From the NCBI RefSeq assembly GCF_000725625.1, contig NZ_JOHS01000016.1, positions 1 to 64,000 on the forward strand: a stretch of DNA of 64,000 nucleotides. The letters are read 5' to 3'. Below the pieces are notes generated by a model. The model was not told the DNA's origin, searched no databases, and saw nothing but the letters and a program-made list of their open reading frames with translations. Position numbers and translations under genes: made by a program. Shown here one piece after another: positions 18,555 through 27,906 of the stretch (position 1 is the stretch's first letter; every line of letters begins with the position of its first letter). The stretch is from Streptomyces sp. NRRL F-6676 (lineage in GTDB: Bacteria > Actinomycetota > Actinomycetes > Streptomycetales > Streptomycetaceae).

Positions 18555-19144
18555 AGCGCGCCCTTGGTGGAGGGGAGGATGCCGGCCGCGCGCGGGTCGC
18601 GTTCGGAGGCGTAGCGCAGGGCACGGGCGAGCGCCTTGAACTGGCATTCGACGATGTGGTGCGCGTTGCGCCCGTAGGGCACGTGCACGTGCAGCGCGAT
18701 CTGCGCCTGGGCGACGAAGGACTCCAGGATGTGCCGGGTCATCGTGGTGTCGTAGGAGCCGATCATCGGCGCCATGGTCTCCGGCTCGGTGTGCACCAGG
18801 TAGGGGCGGCCGGAGAGGTCGACGGTGACCTGGGCGAGGGACTCGTCCAGCGGGACCGTGCAGTTGCCGAAGCGGTAGATGCCCACCTTGTCGCCGAGGG
18901 CCTGCTTGAAGGCGGCGCCGAGCGCGAGGGCGGTGTCCTCGATGGTGTGGTGGGAGTCGATGTGCAGATCGCCCTCGGTCTTCACGGTGAGGTCGAACAG
19001 ACCGTGCCGGCCGAGCTGGTCGAGCATGTGGTCGTAGAAGCCGACGCCCGTCGACACGTCGACCTTGCCGGTGCCGTCGAGATCGATCTCGACGACGACC
19101 GAGGTCTCCTTGGTGGTGCGCTCCACGCGCCCGACGCGGCTCAT
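18551..19144 (-). CDS. hisB: Imidazoleglycerol-phosphate dehydratase
   Basis: HisB dehydrates imidazole glycerol phosphate to imidazole acetol phosphate using two Mn ions. The 197-residue protein is the single-domain form without the phosphatase half. [13 protein letters not shown] near residue 37 and [11 protein letters not shown] near residue 62 give the first metal cluster. [18 protein letters not shown] near residue 160 gives the second. ATG 19144 overlaps the hisC stop. The histidinol phosphatase must be encoded elsewhere. Confidence 0.98.
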   Translation of the reverse strand: MSRVGRVERTTKETSVVVEIDLDGTGKVDVSTGVGFYDHMLDQLGRHGLFDLTVKTEGDLHIDSHHTIEDTALALGAAFKQALGDKVGIYRFGNCTVPLDESLAQVTVDLSGRPYLVHTEPETMAPMIGSYDTTMTRHILESFVAQAQIALHVHVPYGRNAHHIVECQFKALARALRYASERDPRAAGILPSTKGAL

Positions 19145-20310
19145 GCGCTCCGCTCCTGTCCTTGGTCCTTGAGGTCCGTCGCGGGGGCCTTCTCGTGGTC
19201 CTCCCCGAGGTCCTTCCTGAGTGCGCGTACCGCTTCGAGGAACGCGTCGTTCTCCGCCGGGGTTCCCGCGGTCACCCGCAGCCACCCCGGTACGCCGTTG
19301 TCCCGGACCAGGACGCCCCGGGCGAGGATCTTCCGCCACGCCTCGTGGGAGTCGGCGAACCGTCCGAACTGGACGAAGTTGGCGTCGGACGCCGTCACCT
19401 CGTAGCCGAGCGCGCGCAGTTCACCGACCAGCCGGTCCCGTTCGGTCTTCAGCTGTTCGACGTAGCCGAGCAGCGTGTCGGAGAACTCCAGCGCGGCCAG
19501 CGCGGTCGCCTGGTTGACGGCCGAGAGGTGGTACGGGAGCCGGACGAGCTGGACGGCGTCGACGACGGCCGGGTGCGCGGCGAGATAGCCGAGGCGCAGC
19601 CCCGCCGCGCCGAACGCCTTCGACATCGTGCGCGAGACGACGAGATGCGGCCGTCCCTCCAGCAGCGGCAGCAGCGAGTCGCCGTGGCTGAACTCGATGT
19701 ACGCCTCGTCGACGACGACCAGGGAGGGCTTGGCCGCCTGGGCCGCCTCGAACAGGGCGAGGACGGTGGCGGGCGGGACGGCGGTGCCGGTGGGGTTGTT
19801 GGGGCTGGTGATGAAGACGACGTCGGGGCGGTGCTCGGCGATGGCCCGCTGGGCGGCGCGCACGTCGAGGGTGAAGTCGTCGTCGCGGGGGCCGGAGATC
19901 CATCCGGTGCCGGTGCCGCGCGCGATGAGCGAGTGCATCGAGTACGACGGCTCGAAGCCGATCGCGGTGCGCCCGGGCCCGCCGAAGGTCTGGAGCAGCT
20001 GCTGGAGGACCTCGTTGGAGCCGTTGGCGGCCCACACGTTCTCCGGGCCGACGGGGTGTCCGCCGGTCTTCGTCAGATACTCGGCGAGCCGGGTGCGCAG
20101 CTCGACCGCGTCCCGGTCCGGGTAGCGGTTGAGGCTGCGGGCTGCTTCGCGCACCCGTTCGGCGATCCGCTCGACGAGCGGTTCGGGCAGCGGGTACGGG
20201 TTCTCGTTGGTGTTCAGCCGTACGGGGACGTCGAGCTGCGGTGCGCCGTAGGGGGACTTGCCGCGCAGTTCGTCCCGTACGGGGAGGTCGTCGATGCCGA
20301 ACGTGCTCAC
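19141..20310 (-). CDS. hisC: Histidinol-phosphate aminotransferase
   Basis: HisC is the PLP aminotransferase that makes histidinol phosphate. The 389-residue fold-type I protein has [10 protein letters not shown] near residue 31, SPNNPTGT near residue 169, the DEAYIEF element near residue 201 and the PLP lysine K231 in SRTMSKAFG. The GTG start overlaps the hisD stop as GTGA, and the stop overlaps hisB. A charged tail of about 20 residues ends the protein. Confidence 0.97.
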   Translation of the reverse strand: MSTFGIDDLPVRDELRGKSPYGAPQLDVPVRLNTNENPYPLPEPLVERIAERVREAARSLNRYPDRDAVELRTRLAEYLTKTGGHPVGPENVWAANGSNEVLQQLLQTFGGPGRTAIGFEPSYSMHSLIARGTGTGWISGPRDDDFTLDVRAAQRAIAEHRPDVVFITSPNNPTGTAVPPATVLALFEAAQAAKPSLVVVDEAYIEFSHGDSLLPLLEGRPHLVVSRTMSKAFGAAGLRLGYLAAHPAVVDAVQLVRLPYHLSAVNQATALAALEFSDTLLGYVEQLKTERDRLVGELRALGYEVTASDANFVQFGRFADSHEAWRKILARGVLVRDNGVPGWLRVTAGTPAENDAFLEAVRALRKDLGEDHEKAPATDLKDQGQERSA

Positions 20311-21632
20311 TTGCTTCCGGGTACCTTCCAGTCGAACCTCGCCTTGACCGCCGCGCCGTGCGCCGGCAGGTCCTCCGCCTCCGCGAGCGTCACCACGTGG
20401 TGGGCGACCTCGGCGAGCGCGTCGCGCGTGTAGTCCACGACGTGGATGCCGCGCAGGAAGGACTGGACGGAGAGCCCCGAGGAGTGGCAGGCGCAGCCGC
20501 CGGTCGGGAGGACGTGGTTGGAGCCGGCCGCGTAGTCGCCGAGCGAGACCGGGGCCCAGGGGCCGACGAAGACCGCGCCGGCGTTGCGCACGCGGTCGGC
20601 GACGGCCGCGGCGTCGGCGGTCTGGATCTCCAGGTGCTCGGCGCCGTAGGCGTCGACCACGCGCAGGCCCTCCTCGACGCCGTCGACCAGGACGATCGCG
20701 GACTGGCGGCCCTCGAGGGCGGGCACGATGCGGTCCTCGACGTGCTTGGTGGCGGCGACCTGCGGCTCCAGTTCGCGCTCGACGGCGTCGGCCAGCTCCG
20801 GGGAGTCGGTGACGAGGACGGCGGCGGCCAGCGGGTCGTGCTCGGCCTGGCTGATCAGGTCGGAGGCGACGTGCACCGGGTCGGCCGTGGCGTCGGCGAG
20901 GATCGCGATCTCGGTCGGTCCCGCCTCGGCGTCGATGCCGATGCGGCCGGTGAAGAAGCGCTTCGCGGCGGCGACCCAGATGTTGCCGGGGCCGGTCACC
21001 ATGTTCGCGGGCGGACAGGACTCGGTGCCGTACGCGAACATCGCGACGGCGGTGGCGCCGCCCGCCGCGTACACCTCGTCGACGCCGAGCAGGGCGCAGG
21101 CGGCGAGGATCGTCGGGTGCGGCAGGCCGTCGAACTCGGCCTGGGCGGGAGACGCGAGCGCGATCGACTCGACGCCGGCCTCCTGGGCGGGCACGACGTT
21201 CATCACCACGGAGGACGGGTAGACCGAGCGGCCGCCGGGCGCGTACAGCCCTACGCGGTCGACCGGGACCCATTTCTCGGTGACCGTGCCGCCGGGGACG
21301 ACCTTGGTGGTGTGCGTGGTGCGGCGCTGCGCGCGGTGGACCATGCGGGCGCGGCGGATGGACTCCTCCAGGGCCGCGCGGACCTCCGGGTCGAGCCGCT
21401 CCAGCGCCTCCTCGAGGGCCTCGGCGGGGACGCGGACGGATTCCAGCCGGACGCCGTCGAACTTCTCGGCGAAGTCGATCAGCGCCGCGTCGCCCCGATG
21501 ATGCACGGCCTCGCAGATCGGACGCACCTTCTCCAGGGCGGCCGCGACGTCGAAGTCGGCTCGGGGCAGCAGGTCGCGCAGGGCGGGTCCCTCCGGGAGG
21601 GCGTCGCCGCGCAGATCGATTCGGGAGATCAC
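20307..21632 (-). CDS. hisD: Histidinol dehydrogenase
   Basis: HisD carries out the last two oxidations to histidine with NAD and zinc. The 441-residue protein contains [44 protein letters not shown], the zinc-site SQAEHDP and GAEHLEI elements, and a [13 protein letters not shown] stretch near residue 377. GTG 21632 gives the normal family length beginning MISRIDLRG. It is the first gene of the his operon, and operator-like palindromes lie about 45-90 bp upstream. Confidence 0.97.
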   Translation of the reverse strand: MISRIDLRGDALPEGPALRDLLPRADFDVAAALEKVRPICEAVHHRGDAALIDFAEKFDGVRLESVRVPAEALEEALERLDPEVRAALEESIRRARMVHRAQRRTTHTTKVVPGGTVTEKWVPVDRVGLYAPGGRSVYPSSVVMNVVPAQEAGVESIALASPAQAEFDGLPHPTILAACALLGVDEVYAAGGATAVAMFAYGTESCPPANMVTGPGNIWVAAAKRFFTGRIGIDAEAGPTEIAILADATADPVHVASDLISQAEHDPLAAAVLVTDSPELADAVERELEPQVAATKHVEDRIVPALEGRQSAIVLVDGVEEGLRVVDAYGAEHLEIQTADAAAVADRVRNAGAVFVGPWAPVSLGDYAAGSNHVLPTGGCACHSSGLSVQSFLRGIHVVDYTRDALAEVAHHVVTLAEAEDLPAHGAAVKARFDWKVPGSK

Positions 21633-21672
21633 ACGGTCAATTCTCTCAGACCGGCAACGGTGGCCGTCCGTC

Positions 21673-21721
21673 CGTATCAGTGGCTGATACGTCACGCACG
21701 GCTCGCACGAGTGGCCGATAC
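21673..21721. promoter_or_regulatory. Two operator-like palindromes upstream of hisD
   Basis: A perfect 19-bp palindrome (21673-21691, core GTATCAG-TGG-CTGATAC) is followed by a second site (21705-21721) matching 13 of 17 positions. Centre-to-centre spacing is about 31 bp, near three helical turns. They lie between divergent hisD and the gene at 21870, so either or both could be controlled. No regulator is identified. Confidence 0.55.
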
Positions 21722-21869
21722 GGCACGCATGGACGGGCGGGCGGCGAAGTCGTCGTCACTTTGAGTGTTCAACACCTGACCCAGCGGGCATCACCCGTGA
21801 TACCAACCCGCGAGTAGCGCCACCTGTGGGGCAGGAAGGAGGCACCGTGACGGGGAGGACGGGCGCGCC

Positions 21870-23465
21870 GTGACCGAGAGTGACGGCCTGCGCGCCACGA
21901 CGACCGATGTTCCCGATGTTCCCGACGGACTGACCACCGTCGAGGCCGGCATGTGGCAGGCGTTCCGTGCCGGCACCGTCTACGACCTGCGCAGCGGCGA
22001 CGCGCGCGTGGACGATCCGCACGGCGGCGCCCCCTGGGGCCCCGAGCGCACGGTCCGCGCCCGCGTGGTGTGCTGGCTGCTGCTCGACGGCCCGCCCGCG
22101 CTGGCCGGCCGGGTCTCCTCGCTGAAGCTGACCGGGGTGCTGATCACCGACCCGCTCGATCTGGCGGGCGGCACCGTCGATCCGTACGTCGAGATCAAGG
22201 GCTGCCGCTTCGAGCAGGAGGTGCGGCTGCCGGAGGCCCGGTTCACCACCGTGCGGCTGCTGGACTGCGCGATGCCCCGGCTGGAGGCGGCCCGGGTGCA
22301 CACCGAGGGCGATCTGCATCTGCCGCGCTGCCGGGTCCCCGGGGGCATCCGGCTCACCGACGCGCACATAGGCACCGACCTGCTGCTCAACCAGGCGGCC
22401 GTGGGCCGGGACCGCACCGGCCGGGCGATCGTCGCGGACGGCATCTCGGTCGGCCAGGACCTCCAGGCCGAGATGCTCCGCACGGAGGGCGAGCTGAGCC
22501 TGCGCAGCGCCCAGATAGGCGTGTCGCTGAGCCTGCGGGGCGCCCGGCTGGCCAGTACGACCACGCGGCACGCCCTGAACGCACCCCAGCTCACCGTCGA
22601 ACGCACGCTCTATCTGAGCCCCGCCGGGCTCGGCAACCCGGTACTGACCAGCGGCACCACCCCGGCCCGCGGCACGCTCGTGCAGCGGTTCGAGGCGCTG
22701 GGCGGAATCCGCCTCGACGACGGGCGGTTCGGGGACTCCGTGGACCTGGAGGGCGCCCGGTTCCGCTTCCGGGACGACCAGGAGCTGTCGCTGCGCCGGG
22801 TGCAGATGCCCGAGCTGCGCTTCCTCGGGGAGCGGCCGGAGCGCGGCCGGGTGGTGCTGTCGGGCGCCCGGATCGGCAACCTCGTCGACCGCACGACGAG
22901 CTGGCCCGGCCCCGGCCGGCTGCACATGGGCGGCTTCACCTACGAGAACCTGGTGCCGCAGGACGCCTTCCCGCTCCAGCGGCGCGTGGAGTGGGTGACG
23001 GCGGCGACCGCCGAGTACGACCCGGAACCCTACGAACGGCTCGCGGCCGTGCTGCGCGGCTCCGGGGAGGACGAGGACGCCCGCGAGGTGCTGCTCGCCA
23101 AGCAGCGCCGCCGCCGCGAGACCCTGCCGCTCGCCGCGAAGCTGTGGGGGTACGCGCAGGACTGGACGGTGGCCTACGGGTACCGGCCGGGGCGGGCCGC
23201 GGTGTGGATGGCGGTGCTGTGGGCGGCCGCGTCGCTGGCGTTCGCGGGGAACGACCCGCCGCCGGTCGATCCCCAGAAGCATCCGCACTGGAACGCCTCG
23301 CTGTTCGCGCTCGACCTGCTGCTGCCGGTGATCGACCTCGGGCAGGCCGACCAGTGGCGGCTCGGCGGCGGCTGGCAGTGGCTGGCCGCGGCGCTGATCC
23401 TGCTGGGCTGGGTTCTGGCGACGACGGTGGCCGCGGGGGTGACGCGGGCGCTGCGGCGGAGCTGA
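21870..23465 (+). CDS. Membrane-anchored beta-repeat protein of unknown function
   Basis: This is a 531-residue protein. After about 40 residues, residues 80-390 show repeated short strands in a pattern suggesting a stacked beta-solenoid or pentapeptide-like scaffold, for example EVRLPEARFTTVRLLDC and GVSLSLRGARLAS. Two membrane helices lie near residues 440-457 and 504-524. The stretch before the last helix contains FALDLLLPVIDLGQ at about 479-492. Similar Streptomyces proteins are often labelled oxidoreductases, but no nucleotide-binding motif is visible. GTG 21870 has GGGGAGGA upstream. It is divergent from hisD. Confidence 0.6.
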   Translation: MTESDGLRATTTDVPDVPDGLTTVEAGMWQAFRAGTVYDLRSGDARVDDPHGGAPWGPERTVRARVVCWLLLDGPPALAGRVSSLKLTGVLITDPLDLAGGTVDPYVEIKGCRFEQEVRLPEARFTTVRLLDCAMPRLEAARVHTEGDLHLPRCRVPGGIRLTDAHIGTDLLLNQAAVGRDRTGRAIVADGISVGQDLQAEMLRTEGELSLRSAQIGVSLSLRGARLASTTTRHALNAPQLTVERTLYLSPAGLGNPVLTSGTTPARGTLVQRFEALGGIRLDDGRFGDSVDLEGARFRFRDDQELSLRRVQMPELRFLGERPERGRVVLSGARIGNLVDRTTSWPGPGRLHMGGFTYENLVPQDAFPLQRRVEWVTAATAEYDPEPYERLAAVLRGSGEDEDAREVLLAKQRRRRETLPLAAKLWGYAQDWTVAYGYRPGRAAVWMAVLWAAASLAFAGNDPPPVDPQKHPHWNASLFALDLLLPVIDLGQADQWRLGGGWQWLAAALILLGWVLATTVAAGVTRALRRS

Positions 23466-23619
23466 GGAGGGTTCCCCGGCGGACCGGGACGTGCCAGGCG
23501 TACGTACACCCGTGCGACAGGTGAGGGATGCTCACCTTTTACCGCGCCTTGACCCTCCCCCGTACAACCAATTTCCGTTTCGTCCGCACCTCTGGCGCGT
23601 GCGCGACCTGGTGTTTTCA

Positions 23620-24816
23620 ATGGTCGACACCATGACCCGCTTGCGCGCCCTGCTCCGTGCCGCTCGGCCGTCCCGGAACGCTCCGCGGCCCGCCGCCGGG
23701 CCCGTCCCCGACGGTCTCCCCCCGGACGGCCGCGTTCCAGACGGCCCCGGTCCGGACGGCCCCCTCCCGGACGGGCCCCTCCCGGACGGCCCCCTCTCGG
23801 ACGGTCTCGTGCCGGACGACGAGGTGCTGCTCGACGCGCCCGACGACCGCCTCTCCCCCGCGCTCGTCGCGGCCGGCCGCGGCGAGTACGGGCCGGCGGC
23901 CGCGCTGCTGGCCGGCACCCGCGAGGCCGCCGCGTGGGAGGACCGCGACGGCTACGTCCGGCGGCTCGCGCTGTTCGCCCGCTCGCGCGGCGAGTGGTTC
24001 GACGGCTGGTGCGCCGCCGACCCGGACTCCCCGGACGCGGCCCTGGTCGGGGCCCAGCTCGCGGTGGATCGCGGCTGGGTCTCCCCGGCCCGCGCCGAAC
24101 TGCTGCGCCGGGCGAGTCCGCTGGTCACGGCGGTCAGCGAACGGGGCGGGGGTGACCCGGTGCCCTGGCGGATCGCCCTGGACCACGCCCGGGGCACCCG
24201 TGCGGGACACACCGCGTTCGAGCGGCTGTGGGTGGAGGCCGTGCGCCGCTCCCCGCACCACTACGGGTGCCATGTGGCCGCCCTGCGGTACCTCGCAAGC
24301 GCCTGCGACGCCCGGGGCGGCTCCGGCCCGTCGTGCCACCGCGAGTGCTTCGACTTCGCCGAGCGGGCCGCGCAGGACGCGCTCCCCGGGTCGCTGGTGC
24401 AGGCGCTGCCGGTCCGGGCCGCCCACGCCTACCTCTCCGCACGGGGCGGCGCGGCCGTCTCGCGGGCCCGGCTGGACGCGGCGGCGGACCGGGCCGTCGC
24501 GCTCTCCGCCGGGTACGCGCCGGCCGATCCCTGGCCGGCCGAGGTGCGTAACGTCCTCGCGCTCGTGCTGGTCCGCCTGTACCGCTGGGAGGACGCGCTG
24601 GAGCAGCTGCGCCTGATCGGCCCGTACGCCACCTCGTTCCCCTGGGAGCGGGAGGGCGAGGACCCGCTCGCCCGGTTCCTGCGGGTACGGGACGGCGTCC
24701 GGCTCCGGGCCGCGCACGACCGCGCGCCGCACGCGGGCGGTCCGCGCCCCGCGCGCCCGCCCGGCGCCTCCGATCCGTACCCGCCGGGTGACCGCACCGG
24801 CCGTTCCCGGCCGTAG
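23620..24816 (+). CDS. Unrecognised protein with PDG-repeat N-terminus
   Basis: This is a 398-residue protein. Residues about 28-65 are tandem PDGP/LPDG repeats encoded by near-identical 15-bp units. After that comes an all-alpha region with helical repeats, including RDGYVRRLALFARSRGEWFD and DALEQLRLIGPYA, and Cys/His residues in ACDARGG and CHRECFDF near residue 245. The W..W..xPDSPDAALVGAQ pattern resembles DUF4034, with low certainty. The start could be ATG 23620 or 23632, and neither has a Shine-Dalgarno sequence. The 154-bp gap before it has no convincing promoter. Confidence 0.6.
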   Translation: MVDTMTRLRALLRAARPSRNAPRPAAGPVPDGLPPDGRVPDGPGPDGPLPDGPLPDGPLSDGLVPDDEVLLDAPDDRLSPALVAAGRGEYGPAAALLAGTREAAAWEDRDGYVRRLALFARSRGEWFDGWCAADPDSPDAALVGAQLAVDRGWVSPARAELLRRASPLVTAVSERGGGDPVPWRIALDHARGTRAGHTAFERLWVEAVRRSPHHYGCHVAALRYLASACDARGGSGPSCHRECFDFAERAAQDALPGSLVQALPVRAAHAYLSARGGAAVSRARLDAAADRAVALSAGYAPADPWPAEVRNVLALVLVRLYRWEDALEQLRLIGPYATSFPWEREGEDPLARFLRVRDGVRLRAAHDRAPHAGGPRPARPPGASDPYPPGDRTGRSRP

Positions 24817-24822
24817 GACCAT

Positions 24823-24828
24823 TAGGCT
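24823..24828 (+). promoter_or_regulatory. -10 box for a leaderless start at 24837
   Basis: TAGGCT is followed by exactly 8 bases and then the GTG of the LON-domain gene, with no ribosome binding site between them. Confidence 0.55.
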
Positions 24829-24836
24829 GTCCCGTC

Positions 24837-25577
24837 GTGACCACCGTCCGGCTTCCGCTCTTCCCGTTGAACTCGGTGCTTTTCCCGGGACTCGTGCTTC
24901 CGCTGAACGTCTTCGAGGAGCGTTATCGCGCCATGATGCGCGAACTGCTGAAGACCCCCGAGGAGGAACCGCGCCGCTTCGCCGTCGTCGCCATCCGCGA
25001 CGGCCACGAGGTGGCGCCCAGCGAGCCCGGCATGCCCGATCCGACGGCCGTGCCCGAGCGGGGGCCCGCGGCGGGCTTCGGGGCCGATCCGGCCAAGGCG
25101 CTGCACGCGGTGGGCTGCGTCGCGGACGCGGCGACCATCCGGGAGCGGCCCGACGGTACGTTCGAGGTGCTGGCCACCGGCACCACCCGGGTCCGGCTGC
25201 TCTCGGTGGACGCCTCCGGCGCCTTCCTGACGGCCGAGCTGGAGGAGCTGGAGGAGGAGCCGGGCGACGGCGCCGCGACGCTGGCCGAGGGCGTGCTGCG
25301 GGCGTTCCGGAAGTATCAGAAGCGGCTGGCCGGGGCGCGGGAGCGGTCGTTGTCGACCAGCGGGGAGCTCCCCGACGAGCCGTCCGTGGTGTCGTACCTG
25401 GTCGCCGCGGCGGCGATGCTGGACACCCCGGCGAAGCAGCGGCTGCTCCAGGCGCCGGACACCGCCTCGCGGCTGCGGGACGAGCTGAAGCTGCTGCGCG
25501 CGGAGACCGCGATCATCCGCAACCTGCCGTCGCTGCCGGCGGCGGAGCTGACGCGGGGCCCGCAGAGCCTCAACTGA
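24837..25577 (+). CDS. LON substrate-binding domain protein
   Basis: This is a 246-residue protein made only of the Lon N-terminal (PUA-like) domain, without AAA+ or protease parts. RLPLFPLNSVLFPGLVLPL at residues 4-22 and VFEERYRAM are the family hallmark, and a helical C-terminus contains LDTPAKQRLLQAPD. Stand-alone members may bind unfolded proteins or act as adaptors, but the role is not established. The start is probably leaderless. The YbaK-type gene follows 59 bp downstream on the same strand. Confidence 0.88.
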   Translation: MTTVRLPLFPLNSVLFPGLVLPLNVFEERYRAMMRELLKTPEEEPRRFAVVAIRDGHEVAPSEPGMPDPTAVPERGPAAGFGADPAKALHAVGCVADAATIRERPDGTFEVLATGTTRVRLLSVDASGAFLTAELEELEEEPGDGAATLAEGVLRAFRKYQKRLAGARERSLSTSGELPDEPSVVSYLVAAAAMLDTPAKQRLLQAPDTASRLRDELKLLRAETAIIRNLPSLPAAELTRGPQSLN

Positions 25578-25636
25578 CGCGGCGCGGGACGGCGTGAGCG
25601 GCACGGTACGAAGAGGAAGGCGGTACGAGGGCCGGG

Positions 25637-26146
25637 ATGGCGAAGAAGGCGAAGAAGCAGCAGCCGGGCGGGGGCGGGACTCCGGCCACGGTGGCGCTGA
25701 CGGCGGCGGGGGTGGCGTACACGGTCCACTCCTACGACCACGACCCCTCCCACCCCTCGTACGGCGAGGAGGCGGCCGAGGCGATGGGCGTCTCCCCGGA
25801 CCGGGTCTTCAAGACGCTGGTGGCCGACGTGGACGGCGCGCTGGTGGTCGGGGTGGTCCCGGTGGCGGGCTCGCTCGACCTGAAGGCCCTGGCGACGGCG
25901 GTGGGCGGCAAGCGCGCGGCGATGGCCGACCCCACGCTGGCCGAGCGGACGACGGGGTACGTGCGCGGCGGCATCTCCCCCCTGGGCCAGCGCAAGCGCC
26001 TGCGCACGGTTCTGGACGCGTCCGCGTCCGCGCACGCCACGGTGTGCGTGTCGGCGGGCCGACGGGGCCTTGAGGTGGAGCTCGCCCCGGGTGACCTGGC
26101 GGCCCTGACGGAGGCGGTCGTCGCGCCGATCGCGCGGGGCGCGTAG
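25637..26146 (+). CDS. ybaK: YbaK-type aminoacyl-tRNA deacylase
   Basis: This is a 169-residue YbaK/EbsC protein. This family hydrolyses Cys-tRNA(Pro) and related misacylated tRNAs in trans. The catalytic-type lysine is in DRVFKTLVADVDG near residue 60. GYVRGGISPLGQRKRL near residue 115 is the conserved glycine loop. A short lysine-rich N-terminal tail precedes the fold. GAGGGCCGGG precedes the ATG. Confidence 0.9.
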   Translation: MAKKAKKQQPGGGGTPATVALTAAGVAYTVHSYDHDPSHPSYGEEAAEAMGVSPDRVFKTLVADVDGALVVGVVPVAGSLDLKALATAVGGKRAAMADPTLAERTTGYVRGGISPLGQRKRLRTVLDASASAHATVCVSAGRRGLEVELAPGDLAALTEAVVAPIARGA

Positions 26147-26219
26147 GGGCACGCCTCAGGGGCGTGTTGGGCGTGTGCATGCGGGACTGCGGGTGCGTCG
26201 TGGCCGGCCGCGCGGTTCC

Positions 26220-26240
26220 CCGCGCCCGTCAGGGGCGCGG
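26220..26240. repeat. Hairpin related to the dispersed palindrome family
   Basis: An 8-bp stem (26220-26227 with 26233-26240) matches part of the inner hairpin at 11942-11968 and 50376-50418. It lies in the gap between the converging YbaK-type and DUF2567-like genes and may terminate either. The rest of 26147-26314 shows only a 5-bp hairpin with a T-rich loop near 26294-26309. Confidence 0.5.
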
Positions 26241-26314
26241 CTTGGGGGAAGGCACCCGTCGAGCGCCGGGTCGCGAAGCCGCCGTGACGGCGACCCCGCT
26301 TTTCCGGGGCGCCC

Positions 26315-27040
26315 TCACCCCACCGGAGGCAACGGCACCGGCCCCGGCTCGGGGTCCCTCGGGCCGAACAGCGCCGTGAGGCCCAGGTGAACGACCAGCG
26401 CCGCCAGCGACCACGCCAGCAACGCCCCCTTCGCCCCCAGCTTCAACGGCGCGGAGAACGTCACCCCCTTGCCGACGCTCTTCGCATGGGCGACCACATC
26501 CTGCGCGGGCCCCAGCCAGATCCCCACCCGCCACGCGAGCAACGACCCCAGCACCCCGCCCACCGCGAGCGCCACCACCAAGGGCACCCCGCCCCGCCGC
26601 CGCACCAGGAACACCACCAGCGCGCTCACCGCCCCGAACGCCAGCGCGAGCAGCGTGAACGTCCCGTCGACCCCGATCGCCTGCTCCCCCTCGCTGTCCT
26701 TGAGGTAGACGACCCAGTTCTTGCCGACCACGTCACCGACCAGCGGCACATGCGGCGCCAGCCACCACCACAGCACCCCGAGCAGCACCCCCGTCACCGC
26801 CACGCCCAGCGCGACGACGACGCCCTCCCGCACTTCGGTCTTCATACCGGGTCCGTCCTGTGCGTACGACACGCCCGGCCCGTGGCCGAAGGGTCCGGGC
26901 ACGGCCGCACCGTCGAGTCCCTGCCACCGCTCGTACGCGGGGCCCGGCGCCGCCGGGGCGGACGGGGCGGGGGCCTGCTGTCCGGCCTGGTCGCGGCGGG
27001 ACGGTTCCTGCGGGGGCGGAGGAGTCAACGGAGCGGTCAC
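26315..27040 (-). CDS. Membrane protein, DUF2567-like
   Basis: This is a 241-residue protein. Residues 1-65 are Pro/Ala/Gln-rich and likely cytoplasmic. Four hydrophobic segments follow, beginning with VVVALGVAVTGVLLGVLWWW, with a loop NWVVYLKDSEGEQAIGVD after the first. The layout fits the actinobacterial DUF2567 family, whose function is unknown. GTG 27040 encodes MTAPLTPPPPQ. It lies just downstream of the ABC permease on the same strand (34 bp), but no functional link is evident. Confidence 0.65.
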   Translation of the reverse strand: MTAPLTPPPPQEPSRRDQAGQQAPAPSAPAAPGPAYERWQGLDGAAVPGPFGHGPGVSYAQDGPGMKTEVREGVVVALGVAVTGVLLGVLWWWLAPHVPLVGDVVGKNWVVYLKDSEGEQAIGVDGTFTLLALAFGAVSALVVFLVRRRGGVPLVVALAVGGVLGSLLAWRVGIWLGPAQDVVAHAKSVGKGVTFSAPLKLGAKGALLAWSLAALVVHLGLTALFGPRDPEPGPVPLPPVG

Positions 27041-27074
27041 CCTGTCATCGTGCCAGTCGAGTCGGTCGGTCGCG

Positions 27075-27896
27075 TCACCGGACGGCCGCGCGCCGGTACG
27101 CCCAGGCCGCCACGGCAAGCGAGGCGAACCCGACACCGGCGCACACGGCGAGGTCGCCGAGGACGTACATCCAGTCCGGGTGTCCCCCGAACGTCCGCGC
27201 GAACGCCTCCACACCGTACGTGGACGGCAGCAGATCGCGCGCGAGGCGGACCACCTCCGGCAGCCGGCCGGGCGGGAGCACGCCGAGCAGGAGCGCCGCC
27301 GACATGCCGAGCTGGCCGAGCAGGGTGGCGAGTTCGGGGCGCGGGGCGAGCAGCCCGAGGGCGGCGCCGAGCCCGGCGAGCGCGGCCCCGGCCAGCGGGA
27401 TCACCGCGGCCAGTATCCACAGGTGGCCGAGCGGCAGTCCGAACAGCAGGCAGCCGAAGACGGCGGTGACCACCGTGCCCGGCACGGTGAAGGAGGCGTA
27501 CGCGCCCGCCGCGCCCAGCACCACGGCGGCGGGCGGCACCGGGAGCGTGGCGTAGTGGTCGAGGCCGCCGTCGGCGCGGAGCCGACCGAAGTACTGCGCC
27601 AGCAGGTTGAGTGCCACGAAGGCGACGACGAGGACGGAGGACCCGGCGACCACCGCGCGCGCCCCGGCCGTGTCGTCCACGACTCCGCGCATGAGGATCA
27701 TGATGCCGATCGACTGGAACGTCGCCACGAACAGCAGGGGGATGCGGGCGACCCGGGCGCGGGAGAGCTGCGCCTTGTACACGGCGGCCAGCGCGGGCCA
27801 CAGCCGGGCCCGCGGCCCGAGGACGGCCGCCTCCGGGGCGGTGTCCGGCACCGCCCCCTGGGCGGCGGGCAGGATCCCGGCGGGTACGACACTCAC
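27075..27896 (-). CDS. ABC transporter permease (ABC-2 type)
   Basis: This is a 273-residue integral membrane protein with about six predicted helices and the ABC-2 layout, a cytoplasmic N-terminus and LLPSTYGVEAFART before the last helix. It pairs with the ATPase encoded just upstream to form an exporter. The cargo is unknown, and drugs, lipids or polysaccharide are all possible. GTG 27896 has AAGGAG 9 bases upstream. That ribosome binding site lies at the edge of a four-copy 15-bp tandem repeat. Confidence 0.88.
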   Translation of the reverse strand: MSVVPAGILPAAQGAVPDTAPEAAVLGPRARLWPALAAVYKAQLSRARVARIPLLFVATFQSIGIMILMRGVVDDTAGARAVVAGSSVLVVAFVALNLLAQYFGRLRADGGLDHYATLPVPPAAVVLGAAGAYASFTVPGTVVTAVFGCLLFGLPLGHLWILAAVIPLAGAALAGLGAALGLLAPRPELATLLGQLGMSAALLLGVLPPGRLPEVVRLARDLLPSTYGVEAFARTFGGHPDWMYVLGDLAVCAGVGFASLAVAAWAYRRAAVR

Positions 27897-27906
27897 GAAG
27901 CGCTGC

